Below are positions 1 through 11,285 of a stretch of 64,000 bases of DNA, piece after piece. Origin of the DNA: Euglena gracilis (taxonomy: Eukaryota; Euglenida; Euglenophyceae; Euglenales); the NCBI GenBank assembly GCA_039621445.1, contig CP154954.1, positions 34,197,737 to 34,261,736 on the forward strand, given 5' to 3'. The translations under genes were made by a program, and so were the position numbers. The notes under the pieces were generated by a model. That model saw only the letters and a program-made list of their open reading frames with translations, did no database searches and had not been told where the DNA came from. Each line of letters starts with the position of its first letter. Positions within the stretch are counted from its first letter, which is position 1.

Positions 1-3000
1 GCGCTCCAAAAACGAGCGCTCTGCCCCGGCTAGAGGTCGGCGATCCTTTACCTAACTGTTGCGAAGGGCGGCGGGCGGATAGCCGCAATTTTGCCCGCGG
101 CGGGCGTGCGTAAAACGCAGCCGTTACCGCCCGGGAGGCGCAAAATAGCACGTAAGTAACGGACGCCCCCAGAAACGTCATTTTTCGGCCGTTTTCGGCC
201 GAAATCGGCTGCGCCGGCGCTCCAAAAACGAGAGCTCTGCCCCGGCTAGAGGTCGGCGCTCCTTTACCTAACTGTTGCGAAGGGCGGCGGGCGGATAGCC
301 GCAATTTTGCCCGCGGGGGCGTGCGTAAAACGCAGCCGTTACCGCCCGGGAGGCGCAAAATAGCACGTAAGTAACGGACGCCCCCAGAAACGTCATTTTT
401 CGGCCGTTTTCGGCCGAAATCGGCTGCGCCGGCGCTCCAAAAACGAGCGCTCTGCCCCGGCTAGAGGTCGGCGATCCTTTACCTAACTGTTGCGAAGGGC
501 GGCGGGCGGATAGCCGCAATTTTGCCCGCGGCGGGCGTGCGTAAAACGCAGCCGTTACCGCCCGGGAGGCGCAAAATAGCACGTAAGTAACGGACGCCCC
601 CAGAAACGTCATTTTTCGGCCGTTTTCGGCCGAAATCGGCTGCGCCGGCGCTCCAAAAACGAGCGCTCTGCCCCGGCTAGAGGTCGGCGATCCTTTACCT
701 AACTGTTGCGAAGGGCGGCGGGCGGATAGCCGCAATTTTGCCCGCGGGGGCGTGCGTAAAACGCAGCCGTTACCGCCCGGGAGGCGCAAAATAGCACGTA
801 AGTAACGGACGCCCCCAGAAACGTCATTTTTCGGCCGTTTTCGGCCGAAATCGGCTGCGCCGGCGCTCCAAAAAGGAGGGCGCTCTGCCCCGGCTAGAGG
901 TCGGCGATCCTTTACCTAACTGTTGCGAAGGGCGGCGGGCGGATAGCCGCAATTTTGCCCGCGGCGGGCGTGCGTAAAACGCAGCCGTTACCGCCCGGGA
1001 GGCGCAAAATAGCACGTAAGTAACGGACGCCCCCAGGAACGTCATTTTTCGGCCGTTTTCGGCCGAAATCGGCTGCGCCGGCGCTCCAAAAACGAGCGCT
1101 CTGCCCCGGCTAGAGGTCGGCGATCCTTTACCTAACTGTTGCGAAGGGCGGCGGGCGGATAGCCGCAATTTTGCCCGCGGCGGGCGTGCGTAAAACGCAG
1201 CCGTTACCGCCCGGGAGGCGCAAAATAGCACGTAAGTAACGGACGCCCCCAGAAACGTCATTTTTCGGCCGTTTTCGGCCGAAATCGGCTGCGCCGGCGC
1301 TCCAAAAACGAGCGCTCTGCCCCGGCTAGAGGTCGGCGTCCCTTTACCTAACTGTTGCGAAGGGCGGCGGGCGGATAGCCGCAATTTTGCCCGCGGCGGG
1401 CGTGCGTAAAACGCAGCCGTTACCGCCCGGGAGGCGCAAAATAGCACGTAAGTAACGGACGCCCCAGAAAAAACATTTTTCGGCCGTTTTCGGCCGAAAT
1501 CGGCTGCGCCGGCGCTCCAAAAACGAGCGCTCTGCCCCGGCTAGAGGTCGGCGATCCTTTACCTAACTGTTGCGAAGGGCGGCGGGCGGATAGCCGCAAT
1601 TTTGCCCGCGGCGGGCGTGCGTAAAACGCAGCCGTTACCGCCCGGGAGGCGCAAAATAGCACGTAAGTAACGGACGCCCCAGATACGTCATTTTTCGGCC
1701 GTTTTCGGCCGAAATCGGCTGCGCCGGCGCTCCAAAAACGAGCGCTCTGCCCCGGCTAGAGGTCGGCGATCCTTTACCTAACTGTTGCGAAGGGCGGCGG
1801 GCGGATAGCCGCAATTTTGCCCGCGGCGGGCGTGTGTAAAACGCAGCCGTTACCGCCCGGGAGGCGCAAAATAGCACGTAAGTAACGGACGCCCCCAGAA
1901 ACGTCATTTTTCGGCCGTTTTCGGCCGAAATCGGCTGCGCCGGCGCTCCAAAAACGAGCGCTCTGCCCCGGCTAGAGGTCGGCGATCCTTTACCTAACTG
2001 TTGCGAAGGGCGGCGGGCGGATAGCCGCAATTTTGCCCGCGGCGGGCGTGCGTAAAACGCAGCCGTTACCGCCCGGGAGGCGCAAAATAGCACGTAAGTA
2101 ACGGACGCCCCCAGAAGAAGCGTCATTTTTCGGCCGTTTTCGGCCGAAATCGGCTGCGCCGGCGCTCCAAAAACGAGCGCTCTGCCCCGGCTAGAGGTCG
2201 GCGATCCTTTACCTAACTGTTGCGAAGGGCGGCGGGCGGATAGCCGCAATTTTGCCCGCGGCGGGCGTGTGTAAAACGCAGCCGTTACCGCCCGGGAGGC
2301 GCAAAATAGCACGTAAGTAACGGACGCCCCCAGAAACGTCATTTTTCGGCCGTTTTCGGCCGAAATCGGCTGCGCCGGCGCTCCAAAAACGAGCGCTCTG
2401 CCCCGGCTAGAGGTCGGCGATCCTTTACCTAACTGTTGCGAAGGGCGGCGGGCGGATAGCCGCAATTTTGCCCGCGGCGGGCGTGCGTAAAACGCAGCCG
2501 TTACCGCCCGGGAGGCGCAAAATAGCACGTAAGTAACGGACGCCCCCAGAAACGTCATTTTTCGGCCGTTTTCGGCCGAAATCGGCTGCGCCGGCGCTCC
2601 AAAAACGAGCGCTCTGCCCCGGCTAGAGGTCGGCGATCCTTTACCTAACTGTTGCGAAGGGCGGCGGGCGGATAGCCGCAATTTTGCCCGCGGCGGGCGT
2701 GCGTAAAACGCAGCCGTTACCGCCCGGGAGGCGCAAAATAGCACGTAAGTAACGGACGCCCCCAGAAACGTCATTTTTCGGCCGTTTTCGGCCGAAATCG
2801 GCTGCGCCGGCGCTCCAAAAACGAGCGCTCTGCCCCGGCTAGAGGTCGGCGATCCTTTACCTAACTGTTGCGAAGGGCGGCGGGCGGATAGCCGCAATTT
2901 TGCCCGCGGCGGGCGTGCGTAAAACGCAGCCGTTACCGCCCGGGAGGCGCAAAATAGCACGTAAGTAACGGACGCCCCCAGAAACGTCATTTTTCGGCCG

Positions 3001-6000
3001 TTTTCGGCCGAAATCGGCTGCGCCGGCGCTCCAAAAACGAGCGCTCTGCCCCGGCTAGAGGTCGGCGATCCTTTACCTAACTGTTGCGAAGGGCGGCGGG
3101 CGGATAGCCGCAATTTTGCCCGCGGCGGGCGTGCGTAAAACGCAGCCGTTACCGCCCGGGAGGCGCAAAATAGCACGTAAGTAACGGACGCCCCCAGAAA
3201 CGTCATTTTTCGGCCGTTTTCGGCCGAAATCGGCTGCGCCGGCGCTCCAAAAACGAGCGCTCTGCCCCGGCTAGAGGTCGGCGATCCTTTACCTAACTGT
3301 TGCGAAGGGCGGCGGGCGGATAGCCGCAATTTTGCCCGCGGCGGGCGTGCGTAAAACGCAGCCGTTACCGCCCGGGAGGCGCAAAATAGCACGTAAGTAA
3401 CGGACGCCCCGGAAAACGTCATTTTTCGGCCGTTTTCGGCCGAAATCGGCTGCGCCGGCGCTCCAAAAACGAGCGCTCTGCCCCGGCTAGAGGTCGGCGA
3501 TCCTTTACCTAACTGTTGCGAAGGGCGGCGGGCGGATAGCCGCAATTTTGCCCGCGGCGGGCGTGCGTAAAACGCAGCCGTTACCGCCCGGGAGGCGCAA
3601 AATAGCACGTAAGTAACGGACGCCCCCAGAAACGTCATTTTTCGGCCGTTTTCGGCCGAAATCGGCTGCGCCGGCGCTCCAAAAACGAGCGCTCTGCCCC
3701 GGCTAGAGGTCGGCGATCCTTTACCTAACTGTTGCGAAGGGCGGCGGGCGGATAGCCGCAATTTTGCCCGCGGGGGGGGCGTGCGTAAAACGCAGCCGTT
3801 ACCGCCCGGGAGGCGCAAAATAGCACGTAAGTAACGGACGCCCCCAGAAACGTCATTTTTCGGCCGTTTTCGGCCGAAATCGGCTGCGCCGGCGCTCCAA
3901 AAACGAGCGCTCTGCCCCGGCTAGAGGTCGGCGATCCTTTACCTAACTGTTGCGAAGGGCGGCGGGCGGATAGCCGCAATTTTGCCCGCGGCGGGCGTGC
4001 GTAAAACGCAGCCGTTACCGCCCGGGAGGCGCAAAATAGCACGTAAGTAACGGACGCCCCCAGAAACGTCATTTTTCGGCCGTTTTCGGCCGAAATCGGC
4101 TGCGCCGGCGCTCCAAAAACGAGCGCTCTGCCCCGGCTAGAGGTCGGCGATCCTTTACCTAACTGTTGCGAAGGGCGGCGGGCGGATAGCCGCAATTTTG
4201 CCCGCGGGGGGCGTGCGTAAAACGCAGCCGTTACCGCCCGGGAGGCGCAAAATAGCACGTAAGTAACGGACGCCCCCAGAAACGTCATTTTTCGGCCGTT
4301 TTCGGCCGAAATCGGCTGCGCCGGCGCTCCAAAAACGAGCGCTCTGCCCCGGCTAGAGGTCGGCGATCCTTTACCTAACTGTTGCGAAGGGCGGCGGGCG
4401 GATAGCCGCAATTTTGCCCGCGGCGGGCGTGCGTAAAACGCAGCCGTTACCGCCCGGGAGGCGCAAAATAGCACGTAAGTAACGGACGCCCCCAGAAACG
4501 TCATTTTTCGGCCGTTTTCGGCCGAAATCGGCTGCGCCGGCGCTCCAAAAACGAGCGCTCTGCCCCGGCTAGAGGTCGGCGATCCTTTACCTAACTGTTG
4601 CGAAGGGCGGCGGGCGGATAGCCGCAATTTTGCCCGCGGGGTGCGTGCGTAAAACGCAGCCGTTACCGCCCGGGAGGCGCAAAATAGCACGTAAGTAACG
4701 GACGCCCCCAGAAACGTCATTTTTCGGCCGTTTTCGGCCGAAATCGGCTGCGCCGGCGCTCCAAAAACGAGCGCTCTGCCCCGGCTAGAGGTCGGCGATC
4801 CTTTACCTAACTGTTGCGAAGGGCGGCGGGCGGATAGCCGCAATTTTGCCCGCGGCGGGCGTGCGTAAAACGCAGCCGTTACCGCCCGGGAGGCGCAAAA
4901 TAGCACGTAAGTAACGGACGCCCCCAGAAACGTCATTTTTCGGCCGTTTTCGGCCGAAATCGGCTGCGCCGGCGCTCCAAAAACGAGCGCTCTGCCCCGG
5001 CTAGAGGTCGGCGATCCTTTACCTAACTGTTGCGAAGGGCGGCGGGCGGATAGCCGCAATTTTGCCCGCGGCGGGCGTGCGTAAAACGCAGCCGTTACCG
5101 CCCGGGAGGCGCAAAATAGCACGTAAGTAACGGACGCCCCAGAAACGTCATTTTTCGGCCGTTTTCGGCCGAAATCGGCTGCGCCGGCGCTCCAAAAACG
5201 AGCGCTCTGCCCCGGCTAGAGGTCGGCGATCCTTTACCTAACTGTTGCGAAGGGCGGCGGGCGGATAGCCGCAATTTTGCCCGCGGCGGGCGTGCGTAAA
5301 ACGCAGCCGTTACCGCCCGGGAGGCGCAAAATAGCACGTAAGTAACGGACGCCCCCAGAAACGTCATTTTTCGGCCGTTTTCGGCCGAAATCGGCTGCGC
5401 CGGCGCTCCAAAAACGAGCGCTCTGCCCCGGCTAGAGGTCGGCGATCCTTTACCTAACTGTTGCGAAGGGCGGCGGGCGGATAGCCGCAATTTTGCCCGC
5501 GGCGGGCGTGCGTAAAACGCAGCCGTTACCGCCCGGGAGGCGCAAAATAGCACGTAAGTAACGGACGCCCCAGAAACGTCATTTTTCGGCCGTTTTCGGC
5601 CGAAATCGGCTGCGCCGGCGCTCCAAAAACGAGCGCTCTGCCCCGGCTAGAGGTCGGCGATCCTTTACCTAACTGTTGCGAAGGGCGGCGGGCGGATAGC
5701 CGCAATTTTGCCCGCGGCGGGCGTGCGTAAAACGCAGCCGTTACCGCCCGGGAGGCGCAAAATAGCACGTAAGTAACGGACGCCCCCGAAAAACGTCATT
5801 TTTCGGCCGTTTTCGGCCGAAATCGGCTGCGCCGGCGCTCCAAAAACGAGCGCTCTGCCCCGGCTAGAGGTCGGCGATCCTTTACCTAACTGTTGCGAAG
5901 GGCGGCGGGCGGATAGCCGCAATTTTGCCCGCGGCGGGCGTGCGTAAAACGCAGCCGTTACCGCCCGGGAGGCGCAAAATAGCACGTAAGTAACGGACGC

Positions 6001-6370
6001 CCCAGAAACGTCATTTTTCGGCCGTTTTCGGCCGAAATCGGCTGCGCCGGCGCTCCAAAAACGAGCGCTCTGCCCCGGCTAGAGGTCGGCGATCCTTTAC
6101 CTAACTGTTGCGAAGGGCGGCGGGCGGATAGCCGCAATTTTGCCCGCGGCGGGCGTGCGTAAAACGCAGCCGTTACCGCCCGGGAGGCGCAAAATAGCAC
6201 GTAAGTAACGGACGCCCCAGAAACGTCATTTTTCGGCCGTTTTCGGCCGAAATCGGCTGCGCCGGCGCTCCAAAAACGAGCGCTCTGCCCCGGCTAGAGG
6301 TCGGCGATCCTTTACCTAACTGTTGCGAAGGGCGGCGGGCGGATAGCCGCAATTTTGCCCGCGGCGGGCG
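1..6370. repeat. Satellite A array, homogeneous block (216-bp monomer)
   Basis: About 29 head-to-tail copies of a 216-bp unit, seen as the recurring phrase GCGCTCCAAAAACGAGCGCT at 1, 217, 432 and onward. Neighbouring copies are almost identical; most differences are one-base changes in a G run (after GCCCGCGG) or in the C run GACGCCCCC. Each unit contains two CGGCCG sites joined by TTTT, a GAGCGCTC palindrome, a CCCGGG site and roughly 32 CpGs by hand count. One minus-strand frame has no stop codon, which gives long meaningless open frames. The array continues off the left edge. Near-identity of adjacent copies indicates recent homogenisation by unequal exchange or amplification. No gene is visible here. 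Confidence 0.97.
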
Positions 6371-8985
6371 TGCGTAAAACACAGCCGTTACCGCCGGGAG
6401 GCGCAAAATAGCACGTAAGTAACGGACGTCCCCAGAAACGTCATTTTTCGGCCGTTTTCAGCCGAAATCGGCTGCGCCGCCGCTCAAAAAACGAGCGGTC
6501 TGCCCGGGCTAGAGGTCGGCGATCCTGTACCTAACTGTTGCGAAGGGCGGCGGGCGGATAGCCGCAATTTTGCTCGCGGCGGGCGTGCGTAAAACGCAGC
6601 CGTTACCGCCGGCAGGCGCAAAATAGCACGTAAGTAACGGACGCCCCCAGAAACGTCATTTTTCGGCGATTTTCGGCCGAAATTGGCTGCGCCGGCGCTC
6701 CAAAAACGAGCGGTCTGCCCCGGCTAGAGGTCGGCGATCCTGTACCTAACTGTTGCGAAGAGCTGCGAGTGGAAAGCCGCAATTTTGCTCGCGGCGGGCG
6801 TGCGTAAAACGCAGCCGTTACCGCCCGGGAGGCGCAAAATAGCACGTAAGTAACGGACGCCCCCAGAAACGTCATTTTTCGGCCGTTTTCGGCCGAAATC
6901 GGCTGCGCCGGCGCTCCAAAAACGAGCGGTCTGCCCCGGCTAGAGGTCGGCGCTCCTTTACCTAACTGTTGCGAAGGGCGGCAGGCGAATAGCCGCAATT
7001 TTACCCGCAGCGGGCGTGCGTAAAACACAGCCGTTACCGCCGGGAGGCGCAAAATAGCACGTAAGTAACGGACGCCCCCAGAAACGTCATTTTTCGGCCG
7101 TTTTCGGCCGAAATAGGTTGCGCCGGCGCTCCAAAAACGAGCGCTCTGCCCCGGCTGGAGGTCGGTGATCCTTTACCAAACTGTTGTGAAGGGCGGCGGG
7201 CGGATAGCCGCAATTTTGCCCGCGGCGGGCGTGCGTAAAACGCAGCCGTTACCGCCCGGGAGGCGCAAAATAACACGTAAGTAACCGACGCCCCCGAAAA
7301 ACGTCATTTTTCGGCCGTTTTTGGCTGAAATCAGCTGCGCCGGCGCTCCAAAAATGAGCGCTGTGCCGCGGCTAGAGGTCGGCGATCCTTTACCTAACAG
7401 TTGCGAAGGGCTGCAGGCGGATAGCCGCAATTTTGCCCGCAGCGGGCGTGCGTAAAACACAGCCGTTACCGCCGGGAGGCGCAAAATAGCACGTAAGTAA
7501 CGGACGCCCCCAGAAACGTCATTTCGTGGCCGTTTTCGGCCGAAATCGGCTGCGCCAGCGCTCCAAAGACGAGCGCTCTGCCCCGGCTAGAGGTCGGCGA
7601 TCCTTTACCTAACTGTTGCGAAGGGCGGTGGGCGGATAGCCGCAATGTTCCTCGCGGCGGGCGTGCGTAAAACGCAGCCGTTACCGCCCGGGAGGCGCAA
7701 AATAGCACGTAAGTAACGGACGTCCCCAGAAACGTCATTTTTCGGCCGTTTTCGGCCGAAATCGGCTGCGCCGGCGCTCCAAAAACGAGCGCTCTGCCCC
7801 GGCTAGATCTCGGCGATCCTGTACCTAACTGTTGCGAAGGGCGGCGGGCGGATAGCCACAATTTTGCCCGCAGCGGGCGTGCGTAAAACACAGCCGTTAC
7901 CGCCGGGAGGCGCAAAATAGCACGTAAGTAACGGACGCCCCCAGAAACGTCATTTTTCGGCCGTTTTCGGCCGAAATCGGCTGCGCCGGCGCTCCAAAAA
8001 CGAGCGCTCTGCCCCGGCTAGAGGTCGGCGATCCTTTACCTAACTGTTGCGAAGGGCGGTGGGCGGATAGCTGCATTTTGCCCGCGGCGGGCGTGCGTAA
8101 AACGCAGCAGTTACCGCCGGGAGGCGCAAAATAGCACGTAAGTAACGGACGCCCCCGAAAAACGTCATTTTTCCGCCGTTTTCGTCCGAAATCGGCTGCG
8201 CCGGCGCTCCAAAAACGAGCGCTGTGCCCCGGCTAGGGGTCGGCGATCCTTTCCCTAACTGTTGCGAAGGGCGGCGGGCGGATAGCCGCAATTTTGCCCG
8301 CGGCCGGCGTGCGTAAAACGCAGCCGTTACCACCCGGGAGGTGCAAAATAGCACGTAAGTCTCCGACGCCCCCCAGAAACGTCATTTTCCGGCCGTTTTC
8401 GGCCGAAATCGGCTGCGCCGGCGCTCCAAAAACGAGCGCTCTGCCCCGGCTAAAAGTCGGCGATCCTTTACCTAACTGTTGCGACGAGCGCAGGGCGGAT
8501 AGCCGCAATTTTGCCCGAGGCGGGCGTGCGTAAAACGCAGCCGTTACCGCCCGGGAGGTGCAAACTAGCACGTAAGTAACGGACACCCCCAGACACCTCA
8601 TTTTTCGGCCGTTTTCGGCCGAAATCGGCTGTGCCGGCGCTCCAAAAACGAGCGCTCTGCCCCGGCTAGAGGTCGGCGATCCTGTACCTAACTGTTGCGA
8701 AGGGCGGCGGGCGGATAGCCGCAATTTTGCCCGCGGCCGGCGTGAGTAAAATGCAGCCGTTACCGCCCGGGAGGTGCAAACTAGCACGTAAGTAACGGAC
8801 GCCCCCAGAAACGTCATTTTTCGGCCGTTTTCGGCCGAAATCGGCTGCGCCGGCGCTCCAAAAACGAGCGCTCTGCCCCGGCCAGAGGTCGGCGCTCCTT
8901 TACTTAACTGTTGCGAAGGGCGGCGGGCGGATAGCCGCAATTTTGCCCGCGGCGGGCGTGAGTAAAACGCAGCCGTTACCGCCCG
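6371..8985. repeat. Satellite A array, diverged monomers (first copy of duplicated block)
   Basis: About 12 satellite A units carrying many private substitutions, for example GAGCGGTCTG for GAGCGCTCTG, GTACCTAAC for TTACCTAAC and AAAACACAGCC for AAAACGCAGCC. The block starts sharply near 6371, where the homogeneous array gives way to variant units. The same ordered series of variants returns at 24860 onward, offset 18489 and then 18272 and 18056, because this copy has two extra monomers (near 7.26-7.48 kb and 8.45-8.68 kb). Several units carry stops and frameshifts in the frame that is open elsewhere. Diverged units of this kind are typical of old or edge portions of a satellite array. Confidence 0.95.
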
Positions 8986-9213
8986 CCTGCCGGGTCATCA
9001 AATACAGAGGTAGGTGACAGGTCAGGGACTACGAGGTAGGTGACAATTTCCTGGGAGGGGGTCCGGTCCAGAGGGAAAAAATGAAGCTTTCGACCCCCTG
9101 GCCCAGAAACCCCCCAAAAATGCATGAATAATTTTTTTCATTTTTGGGTCAAACATTTGAAAATAAAAAAATCCACTCAATTCTCCAGGTGACGGGTACA
9201 GAGATAGGAGAGA
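8986..9213. other. Non-satellite insert in satellite A, copy 1
   Basis: About 228 bp unlike the satellite, placed between GTTACCGCCCG on the left and GGGAGGCGC on the right, which are adjacent in an intact monomer. It holds GAGGTAGGTGACA twice and a related CAGGTGACGGG near the right end, a GGGAGGGGGTCC stretch, and an AT-rich part with runs of A and T around ATGAATAATTTTTTTCAT. I see no target duplication longer than one base, no terminal inverted repeat and no poly-A tail next to a duplication, so its class is unknown. A one-event insertion or DNA-repair filler are both possible. Confidence 0.85.
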
Positions 9214-10292
9214 GGGAGGCGCAAAATAGCACGCAAGTAACGGACGCCCCCAGACACGACATTTTTCGGCCGTTTTCGGCCGAAATCGGCTGCGCCGGCG
9301 CTCCAAAAACGAGCGCTCTGCCCCGGCTAGAGGTCGGCGATCCTTTACCTAACTGTTGCGAAGGGCGGCGGGCGGATAGCCGCAATTTTGCCCGCGGCGG
9401 GCGTGCGTAAAACGCAGCCGTTACCGCCCGGGAGGTGCAAAATAGCACGTAAGTAACCGACGCCCCCCAGAAACGTCATTTTTCGGCCGTTTTCGGCCGA
9501 AATCGGCTGCGCCGGCGCTCCAAAAACGAGCGGTCTGCCCCGGCTAAAGGTCGGCGATCCTTTACCTAACTGTTGTGAAGGGCGGATGGCGGATAGCCGC
9601 AATTTTGCCCGCGGCGGGCGTGCGTAAAACGCAGCCGTTACCGCCCGGGAGGCGCAAACTAGCACGTAAGTAACGGACGCCCCCAGAAACGTCATTTATT
9701 GGCCGTTTTCGGCCGAAATCGGCTGCGCCGGCACTCCAAAAACGAGCGCTCTGCCCCGGCTAGAGGTCGGCGATTCTTTACCTAACTGTTGCGAAGGGCG
9801 GCGGGCGGATAGCCGCAATTTTGCCCGCGGCGGGCGTGCGTAAAACGCAGCCGTTACCGCCCGGGAGGCGCAAAATAGCACGTAAGTAACCGACGCCCCC
9901 CAGAAACGTCATTTTTCGGCCGTTTTCGGCCGAAATCGGCTGCGCCGGCGCTCCAAAAACGAGCGGTCTGCCCCGGCTAAAGGTCGGCGATCCTTTACCT
10001 AACTGTTGTGAAGGGCGGATGGCGGATAGCCGCAATTTTGCCCGCGGCGGGCGTGCGTAAAACGCAGCCGTTACCGCCCGGGAGGCGCAAACTAGCACGT
10101 AAGTAACGGACGCCCCCAGAAACGTCATTTATTGGCCGTTTTCGGCCGAAATCGGCTGCGCCGGCACTCCAAAAACGAGCGCTCTGCCCCGGCTAGCGGT
10201 CGGCGCTCCTTTACCTAACTGTTGCGAAGGGCGGCGGGCGGATAGCCGCAATTTTGCCCGCGGCGGGCGTGCGTAAAACGCAGCCGTTACCG
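9214..10292. repeat. Satellite A array, diverged, with a 433-bp dimer duplication
   Basis: About five satellite A units between the 228-bp insert and the LTR element. A two-monomer unit of 433 bp is present twice: the variants TTGTGAAGGGCGGATGGCGG and CATTTATTGGCC occur near 9573/9694 and again near 10007/10128. The matching region at 28.2-28.4 kb has this dimer only once, so the doubling happened after the 5.5-kb segmental duplication, or the other copy lost one. The last four bases, ACCG at 10289-10292, are the left target duplication of the LTR element. Confidence 0.93.
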
Positions 10293-10529
10293 TGTGGGTC
10301 CGCGCAGATTCCTAATTACACCTGATGCCTTACTTTGCAGGTGGCAAGGGTCATGTACTGTTTGCGTTGAGTATGATTACTGCTTTTATTTTACATTGCC
10401 AGTGATCTGGGAAGGTTGGAAAGGCAGAAAAGATCAAGTTTTTGACAAGTTCAGATATCAATGAAAAAGTCCAGATTGGAGATTGCAATGCCAAGGAAAA
10501 GGCCATCTGGGCCAGGGCCCCCGCCCTCA
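10293..10529 (+). repeat. 5' LTR of LTR element copy 1
   Basis: A 237-bp direct repeat whose partner is 11286-11521. It starts TGTGGGTCCGCGCAGATTCC and ends GCCCCCGCCCTCA. By hand alignment it differs from the partner by about 13 substitutions and one 1-bp indel. I see no AATAAA signal and no convincing TATA box. Confidence 0.85.
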
Positions 10530-10841
10530 CAAACAGTACAACTCCCGTACAAACAGACAAGCCAAGATTATTACCACCAAGGGCGCCAATGGCCTGAGAA
10601 GAGCAAATGGAATCCGGCCAGCAAATCTCAGAAGTCAAGTCTGAAAGGAGAGAAAATGTCAAAGGATGTGTCTGACATGGCCACGCATGTGACATCGCAA
10701 TCTCCAAGATTGGAACCATCATCTGGGATTACCACTGTGGACAGGGAAGTTCAGACATATGGAGTCAAGCCCAAGCCCAGAACACTCCGGAGACGGAGGA
10801 GGCGGCAGCAGATTGCAGCCGCCAGCCGCCAGCAGGAGTAA
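10461..10841 (+). CDS. Uncharacterised 126-codon open frame in the LTR element, copy 1
   Basis: The frame opens inside the 5' LTR (ATG at 10461; a second ATG at codon 10, 10488) and closes with TAA at 10839-10841, within the internal region. The predicted product is hydrophilic and basic, with a proline/serine-rich first half (PSGPGPPPSQ near residues 16-25) and an arginine-rich tail (RTLRRRRRRQQ near residues 107-117) of the sort seen in nuclear-localisation or RNA-binding segments. There is no signal peptide, membrane segment, zinc knuckle or enzyme motif. The same frame is intact and gives the same protein in the second copy, but that copy is so recent that this says little about selection. 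It could be a remnant of a structural or accessory gene, or chance. I do not recognise it. Confidence 0.25.
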   Translation: MKKSRLEIAMPRKRPSGPGPPPSQTVQLPYKQTSQDYYHQGRQWPEKSKWNPASKSQKSSLKGEKMSKDVSDMATHVTSQSPRLEPSSGITTVDREVQTYGVKPKPRTLRRRRRRQQIAAASRQQE

Positions 10842-11273
10842 TATTTGACAGATTCGTGGGAAGATTTTACATTGCAGGCGGCTGCTGCTGTGGCTGTGGA
10901 TGGCCGCGCAATTTCAATTACTGGTGGTCGAATGTGGTCATCGCCGCGTACAGCTGTGGCAATGCCGCTGGCTGCTGCCTCTCTGGTTGTGGGTTATCCG
11001 AGCCTTTACGCAGAAACCCTCCGCCGTGTGTGATTTGGCGTCGAGGTGGTGGTAATTGGACTTGGGGATTAATGTGGCAAGCTGGTCGAAAAAGGGGGGA
11101 AGGACCAGTTTGGGACAGTTTTTCCAAAGGCTCTGGGGGGATGCTCTGGACGGTTGGGATTCCTTTTCTGTCATTGAGGCATCAATGTTGGCAAGGGCAC
11201 CCCAACGACACCCAGGGGCTCCCAGCGCTCACTGGCCTACGGTGTTGTGTGACCTTGGCGCTGACAACGTCTT

Positions 11274-11285
11274 GAAGCAGGGGGG
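11274..11285 (+). other. Polypurine tract-like sequence, copy 1
   Basis: GAAGCAGGGGGG abuts the 3' LTR; it is all purine except one C. A purine run at this spot is where plus-strand DNA synthesis is primed in LTR elements, and it supports the plus orientation. The opposite end of the internal region has no such run. Confidence 0.7.

Noticed and set aside
183-204. Hairpin followed by T-rich DNA read as a bacterial-type terminator
   Set aside because: It is present in almost every unit of a eukaryotic satellite with no gene upstream; the T run lies in the loop and before the stem, not after it.
1635-3818. Minus-strand open frame of 727 codons and many similar frames in 1-30613, which look like a 72-residue repeat protein
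   Set aside because: They are a by-product of a 216-bp unit with one stop-free frame. They start and stop wherever a G-run or C-run indel shifts the frame, and diverged units contain stops and frameshifts with no sign of being avoided.
8236-8262. Telomere-like CCCTAA near TTTCCCTAACTG
   Set aside because: It is a single-copy point variant of the usual TTTACCTAACTG and is not tandemly repeated.
10856-11275. Plus-strand 139-codon cysteine/glycine-rich frame inside the LTR element, and an overlapping frame at 11056-11544 running into the 3' LTR and satellite
   Set aside because: The three frames overlap one another, have no recognised domain, and one reads through into satellite sequence. The cysteines do not form a CCHC zinc-knuckle spacing.
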